Shown: positions 5,631-7,628 of the stretch, in pieces
How the letters are laid out: each line of letters begins with the position of its first letter
Numbering within the stretch: position 1 is the first letter of the stretch
Assembly: GCA_009835515.1 (NCBI GenBank)
Contig: VXXH01000347.1
Coordinates: 1 to 7,628, forward strand
Origin: Candidatus Poribacteria bacterium
GTDB lineage: Bacteria; Poribacteria; WGA-4E; WGA-3G
Length of the DNA stretch: 7,628 nucleotides
Reading direction: 5' to 3'
Translations under genes and position numbers: made by a program
The notes under the pieces: generated by a model
What the model was told of the DNA's origin: nothing
Databases searched by the model: none
The model's input: only the letters and a program-made list of their open reading frames with translations

Positions 5631-6467
5631 TTAGTCCATCACGGAGCCGCCTGAGACGGTGATGGAAACCCCTGTCAAGTAGGCGGCTTCGTCTGAGGCG
5701 AGGAACGCTGCCATCTTGGCAACATCTGCTCCCTCGGCAAGTCGCCCAAAGGGTACATTTGCTTCGGATTGGCGTGTGTATTCCGAGAGTTGTTCATCAG
5801 CCGGAAGATGACCGGGCATTAGCACGGATGCCAGATGTGTGACGCGTTCTGTGTCCACAAGCCCAGGGCAAATGGCGTTTACGTTGACCTGATAGGGTGC
5901 GAGTTCACACGCGAGCGATTGCGTGAAACCGATCACAGCGAATTTTGAGGCACTGTATGCAGCAAAGCGCGCCGACCCTCGTTTCCCAGTAACAGAAGAC
6001 ATATTGATGATTTTGCCGCCGGTTCCCTGTGCAATAAGATGGCGTGCCACCGCTTGTGAACAGAGGAATACGCCTTTCACATTGACGCGCTGTACTCTGT
6101 CCCAATCTTCTTCAGTCAGATCTACGACAGGCACACGATCCTTACCAGCCATCGTTCCGGCATTATTGACGAGAATGTCGATTTTACCGAAGTGTGCAAC
6201 GGTTTTGTCAACCATTTCACCGACTTGTTTAGCATCCGAAACATCTGCAACGACGCTGATAGCACGTCGCCCCATCGCTTCAATTTCACGCACGACATCG
6301 GGTAATCCGTGCCACTCCGCCTGATCTGCGGCGTAGGGATGCTCAGTAATGTCGTTCACAGCGACATCGGCACCCTCTTTTGCCAAGCGTGTCGCAATCG
6401 CGCGACCAATGCCGTTTTTGCCTCCCGCGCCCGTCACTAAGGCGACCTTTCCAGTTAAGTTGTACAT
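5631..6467 (-). CDS. Short-chain dehydrogenase/reductase (SDR), 3-oxoacyl-ACP-reductase/glucose-dehydrogenase-like
   Basis: The product is a complete classical SDR of 278 residues. The Rossmann nucleotide motif is TGAGGKNGIG (12-21), two residues longer between TG and GIG than the common form. D39 at the end of the second strand suggests NAD(H) preference. NNAG lies at 101-104, N129 is present, and the catalytic residues are S158 (MSSVTG), Y171 and K175 (YSASK). PG (201-202) and the C-terminal YLTGVSITVSGG complete the pattern. The enzyme interconverts an alcohol and a carbonyl in the cytoplasm; the substrate cannot be read from the sequence. The ATG at 6467 is chosen because AGGAG lies 10 nt upstream, the promoter is at 6501-6529, and the Rossmann fold begins directly after it. 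A longer frame from 6605 would run through that promoter. Confidence 0.9.
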   Translation of the reverse strand: MYNLTGKVALVTGAGGKNGIGRAIATRLAKEGADVAVNDITEHPYAADQAEWHGLPDVVREIEAMGRRAISVVADVSDAKQVGEMVDKTVAHFGKIDILVNNAGTMAGKDRVPVVDLTEEDWDRVQRVNVKGVFLCSQAVARHLIAQGTGGKIINMSSVTGKRGSARFAAYSASKFAVIGFTQSLACELAPYQVNVNAICPGLVDTERVTHLASVLMPGHLPADEQLSEYTRQSEANVPFGRLAEGADVAKMAAFLASDEAAYLTGVSITVSGGSVMD

Positions 6468-6477
6468 GGATATATAA

Positions 6478-6482
6478 CTCCT
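6478..6482 (-). promoter_or_regulatory. Ribosome binding site that fixes the SDR start
   Basis: AGGAG on the minus strand (6482-6478) lies 10 nt before the ATG at 6467, supporting the 278-residue form. Confidence 0.6.
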
Positions 6483-6500
6483 GTGAATTGAATGCTGCAG

Positions 6501-6529
6501 AGTATAACAGATTTTCACGGAGATGTCAA
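6501..6529 (-). promoter_or_regulatory. Near-consensus sigma-70 promoter for the SDR gene
   Basis: On the minus strand -35 TTGACA (6529-6524) is followed after 17 nt by -10 TATACT (6506-6501). Transcription would begin near 6494, about 27 nt before the ATG. Confidence 0.75.
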
Positions 6530-6565
6530 ATTGGCGAGTCAGGAACCTTAGACAGCCCAAAACCT

Positions 6566-6594
6566 TTGATTTTTCTCGGAATCTATGATATACT
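6566..6594 (+). promoter_or_regulatory. Sigma-70-type promoter for the toxin-antitoxin operon
   Basis: -35 TTGATT (6566-6571) is followed after 17 nt by -10 TATACT (6589-6594). The start would be near 6601. The promoter is back-to-back with the SDR promoter, with 36 nt between the two -35 boxes. Confidence 0.7.
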
Positions 6595-6622
6595 TTGCAA
6601 TACACTTCCCGCTTTGTACACT
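6593..6622 (+). repeat. Short direct repeat over the toxin-antitoxin transcription start, candidate autoregulatory operator
   Basis: CTTTGCAATACACT (6593-6606) recurs as CTTTGTACACT (6612-6622), the same word lacking the internal CAA. The copies flank the predicted transcription start, where Phd-type antitoxins usually bind repeated sites to repress their own operon. The operator role is inference. Confidence 0.35.
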
Positions 6623-6645
6623 AATAATACTAATCGGAGAAAACA

Positions 6646-6945
6646 ATGAGGAAAGAAATTTCAACAACGGAATTACATCAGAAGCTTGGTGAATTGCTCG
6701 ACGGAGTCTACCGAAACGGGGATCGTCTGATAGTCAAACGCGCCGACACGCCACTCGCCGCGATTGTTCCAATCGAAGCATATCAAGAGATGCTTCAACA
6801 GCGAGAGCAAGCTTTCTCGGTATTGGACAGAATATGGGAAAAAGTGCCAGGTGTCAGTGAAGAAGAAGCACAAGACGATATTGAACAAGCAATTGCCGAG
6901 GCACGCGCCGAGAAAATACGTAAAAGGCGTAAATTGTCTACCTGA
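6646..6945 (+). CDS. Phd/YefM-family antitoxin
   Basis: The product has 99 residues. The N-terminal half (EISTTELHQKLGELLDGV, then DRLIVKRADTPLAAIVPIEAY, to about residue 50) is the Phd/YefM DNA-binding fold. The C-terminal half (about 61-95) is highly charged and helical (EEEAQDDIEQAIAEARAEK) and would be the flexible part that wraps around and blocks the toxin. Antitoxins of this family also repress their own promoter, strengthened by toxin binding. GGAG at 6636-6639 lies 6 nt before the ATG. The stop codon overlaps the toxin start by one base (TGATG), the usual layout of a type II pair. Phd/YefM antitoxins more often pair with Doc, RelE or YoeB toxins, but PIN partners are also common. Confidence 0.88.
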   Translation: MRKEISTTELHQKLGELLDGVYRNGDRLIVKRADTPLAAIVPIEAYQEMLQQREQAFSVLDRIWEKVPGVSEEEAQDDIEQAIAEARAEKIRKRRKLST

Positions 6946-7370
6946 TGCGTATCGTTCTGGATACCAACCAGCATATTAGTGCGATTATCCGACCCAACGG
7001 GCACCCAGCTCAAATCGTGAAACTCTGGCGTATCGGTCTAATTGAGCTCGCAATATCTCCCTTCATATTGGAAGAGTTTGAAGCAGTTGTGCATCGCCCA
7101 CGTATTCAAGAAAAAAATAACCTATCAGATGCTGATATCGCTGAATATCTTGAGGTCCTCGGAACGTCTGCGGTCTTAGTACCCGGAACAATTACTGTTA
7201 ATGCTGTTCCTGACGACCCTGATGATAACATTATCATTGCCTGTGCTATAGAGGCGGAAGTTGATATGATTATCAGTGGAGATCAACATCTGCTTTCGCT
7301 TGGTTCATATCAAGGGATTCCAATTGTCAAAGCAGTAGATTTTCTGAGCAGCTATATTTTACCTCACTAA
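6945..7370 (+). CDS. PIN-domain toxin (putative ribonuclease, COG1569-type) of the type II toxin-antitoxin pair
   Basis: The 141-residue protein spans a whole PIN domain. The acidic residues expected to bind Mg2+/Mn2+ are D6 (MRIVLDTN), E43 or E44 (PFILEEFEAV), D93/D94 (PDDPDDNIIIACA) and D113 (IISGDQHLL). The DPDDN and SGDQHLL motifs are typical of the subgroup annotated as 'putative toxin-antitoxin system toxin component, PIN family'. Such toxins cut RNA when the antitoxin is degraded; the RNA target cannot be predicted. The ATG overlaps the antitoxin stop by one base and no Shine-Dalgarno sequence is properly spaced (AAAAGG is 17 nt away), so translation probably depends on the upstream gene. 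All acidic residues appear intact, so the toxin is likely functional. Confidence 0.88.
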   Translation: MRIVLDTNQHISAIIRPNGHPAQIVKLWRIGLIELAISPFILEEFEAVVHRPRIQEKNNLSDADIAEYLEVLGTSAVLVPGTITVNAVPDDPDDNIIIACAIEAEVDMIISGDQHLLSLGSYQGIPIVKAVDFLSSYILPH

Positions 7371-7504
7371 ATCAACCCATCTTGCAGTCTCTCAGATTGT
7401 ATGCTTGCCTACGTATTGACTTACTTGCGTCTGACGTATATCCGCAAGAATACTCTCTACGTGCTCTAACCCTTAACATCCGAATAATTTAGGAGAAGGT
7501 ACAA
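7371..7504. other. Intergenic region before the ApeA-like gene
   Basis: This 134-nt gap holds a weak promoter candidate, TTGACT (7416-7421) with TATATC (7437-7442) at a short 15-nt spacing. An inverted repeat, CTTGCG (7424-7429) / CGCAAG (7443-7448) with a 13-nt loop, overlaps it. AGGAGAAGG (7491-7499) is a good ribosome binding site for the next gene. No terminator with a T-run is evident after the toxin gene. Confidence 0.4.
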
Positions 7505-7628
7505 ATGAGAATCAAAGAAGAAATCAAAAACTACGGTGATTTTTGGCTACCTTCCGCACCTGACAAGCGGATACCTGGAATACTCTCAATATCAGATGGA
7601 GGGTTGATCGAACTAGAACTCTTCGGAG
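7505..7628 (+). CDS. Start of a probable ApeA-like abortive-infection (HEPN) protein (3' end cut by window)
   Basis: Only 41 codons are present. The pattern EEIKNYGDFWLP, then PDKRIPGILSISDGG and IELELFG, resembles the first domain of ApeA-family proteins as I remember it (a FWLP motif, then PG-L-IS--GG-IELEL). ApeA proteins carry a C-terminal HEPN RNase domain and act in phage defence by abortive infection. The catalytic domain lies outside the window, so the function is unproven. AGGAGAAGG is placed 5-9 nt upstream of the ATG. The preceding toxin-antitoxin pair fits a defence neighbourhood. The match rests on a short segment. Confidence 0.55.
   Translation, partial: MRIKEEIKNYGDFWLPSAPDKRIPGILSISDGGLIELELFG

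Noticed and set aside
5923..6324. Plus-strand 133-residue reading frame antisense to the SDR
   Set aside because: The SDR catalytic motifs are all on the minus strand; the antisense frame has biased, low-information composition.
6468..6605. Longer SDR start at 6605
   Set aside because: The extension crosses the SDR promoter and ribosome binding site, and the Rossmann fold starts right after the ATG at 6467.
1..7628. tRNA, rRNA, CRISPR array, insertion sequence or attachment site
   Set aside because: None of the expected motifs, regularly spaced repeats, transposase fragments or terminal inverted repeats were seen on either strand.

Overview
The window looks like ordinary chromosomal DNA from a Gram-negative bacterium with moderate GC content. 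Several products carry signal peptides, a lipobox or outer-membrane beta-barrel features. The mix of an enolase-superfamily sugar-acid dehydratase, an SDR, an acetoacetate-decarboxylase-like protein and a Phd/PIN toxin-antitoxin pair would suit an uncultivated marine or sponge lineage such as Candidatus Poribacteria. That placement is an impression from gene content, not a demonstrated assignment. No rRNA, tRNA, CRISPR array or insertion sequence was seen.

Layout: positions 1-4566 are all minus strand. Reading in the direction of transcription, a divergent promoter region (4567-4778) launches a Met/His-rich outer-membrane beta-barrel protein (3220-4566), followed after 52 nt by a lipoprotein with a Cu/Zn-superoxide-dismutase-like domain (1995-3167). 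A separate, near-consensus promoter at 1867-1895 then drives a RhmD-like enolase-superfamily dehydratase (670-1839). One nucleotide after its stop codon begins a SurA-like periplasmic chaperone/peptidyl-prolyl isomerase (1-668, cut by the window edge).

On the plus strand, an acetoacetate-decarboxylase-like gene (4779-5627) has its own strong promoter. It converges with a minus-strand short-chain dehydrogenase (5631-6467), leaving only three nucleotides between the stop codons. Divergent from the SDR is a Phd/YefM antitoxin with a PIN-domain toxin (6646-7370, 1-nt overlap). Next comes the start of a gene whose first 41 residues resemble the N-terminal domain of ApeA-type abortive-infection proteins (7505-7628, cut). 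The right end may therefore be the edge of a small defence cluster.

The most unusual item is the SodC-like lipoprotein. Its SOD fold is split by about 200 residues inserted between the last copper-ligand His and the conserved C-terminal GGGARITCGVI strand. All four copper-ligand His and both disulfide Cys are kept, while the zinc ligands are gone. Together with the Met/His-rich outer-membrane protein in the same operon, it suggests a copper-linked cell-envelope module, which is inference. Small catabolic genes (dehydratase, SDR, decarboxylase-like) surround it, but the sequence does not show that they form one pathway.
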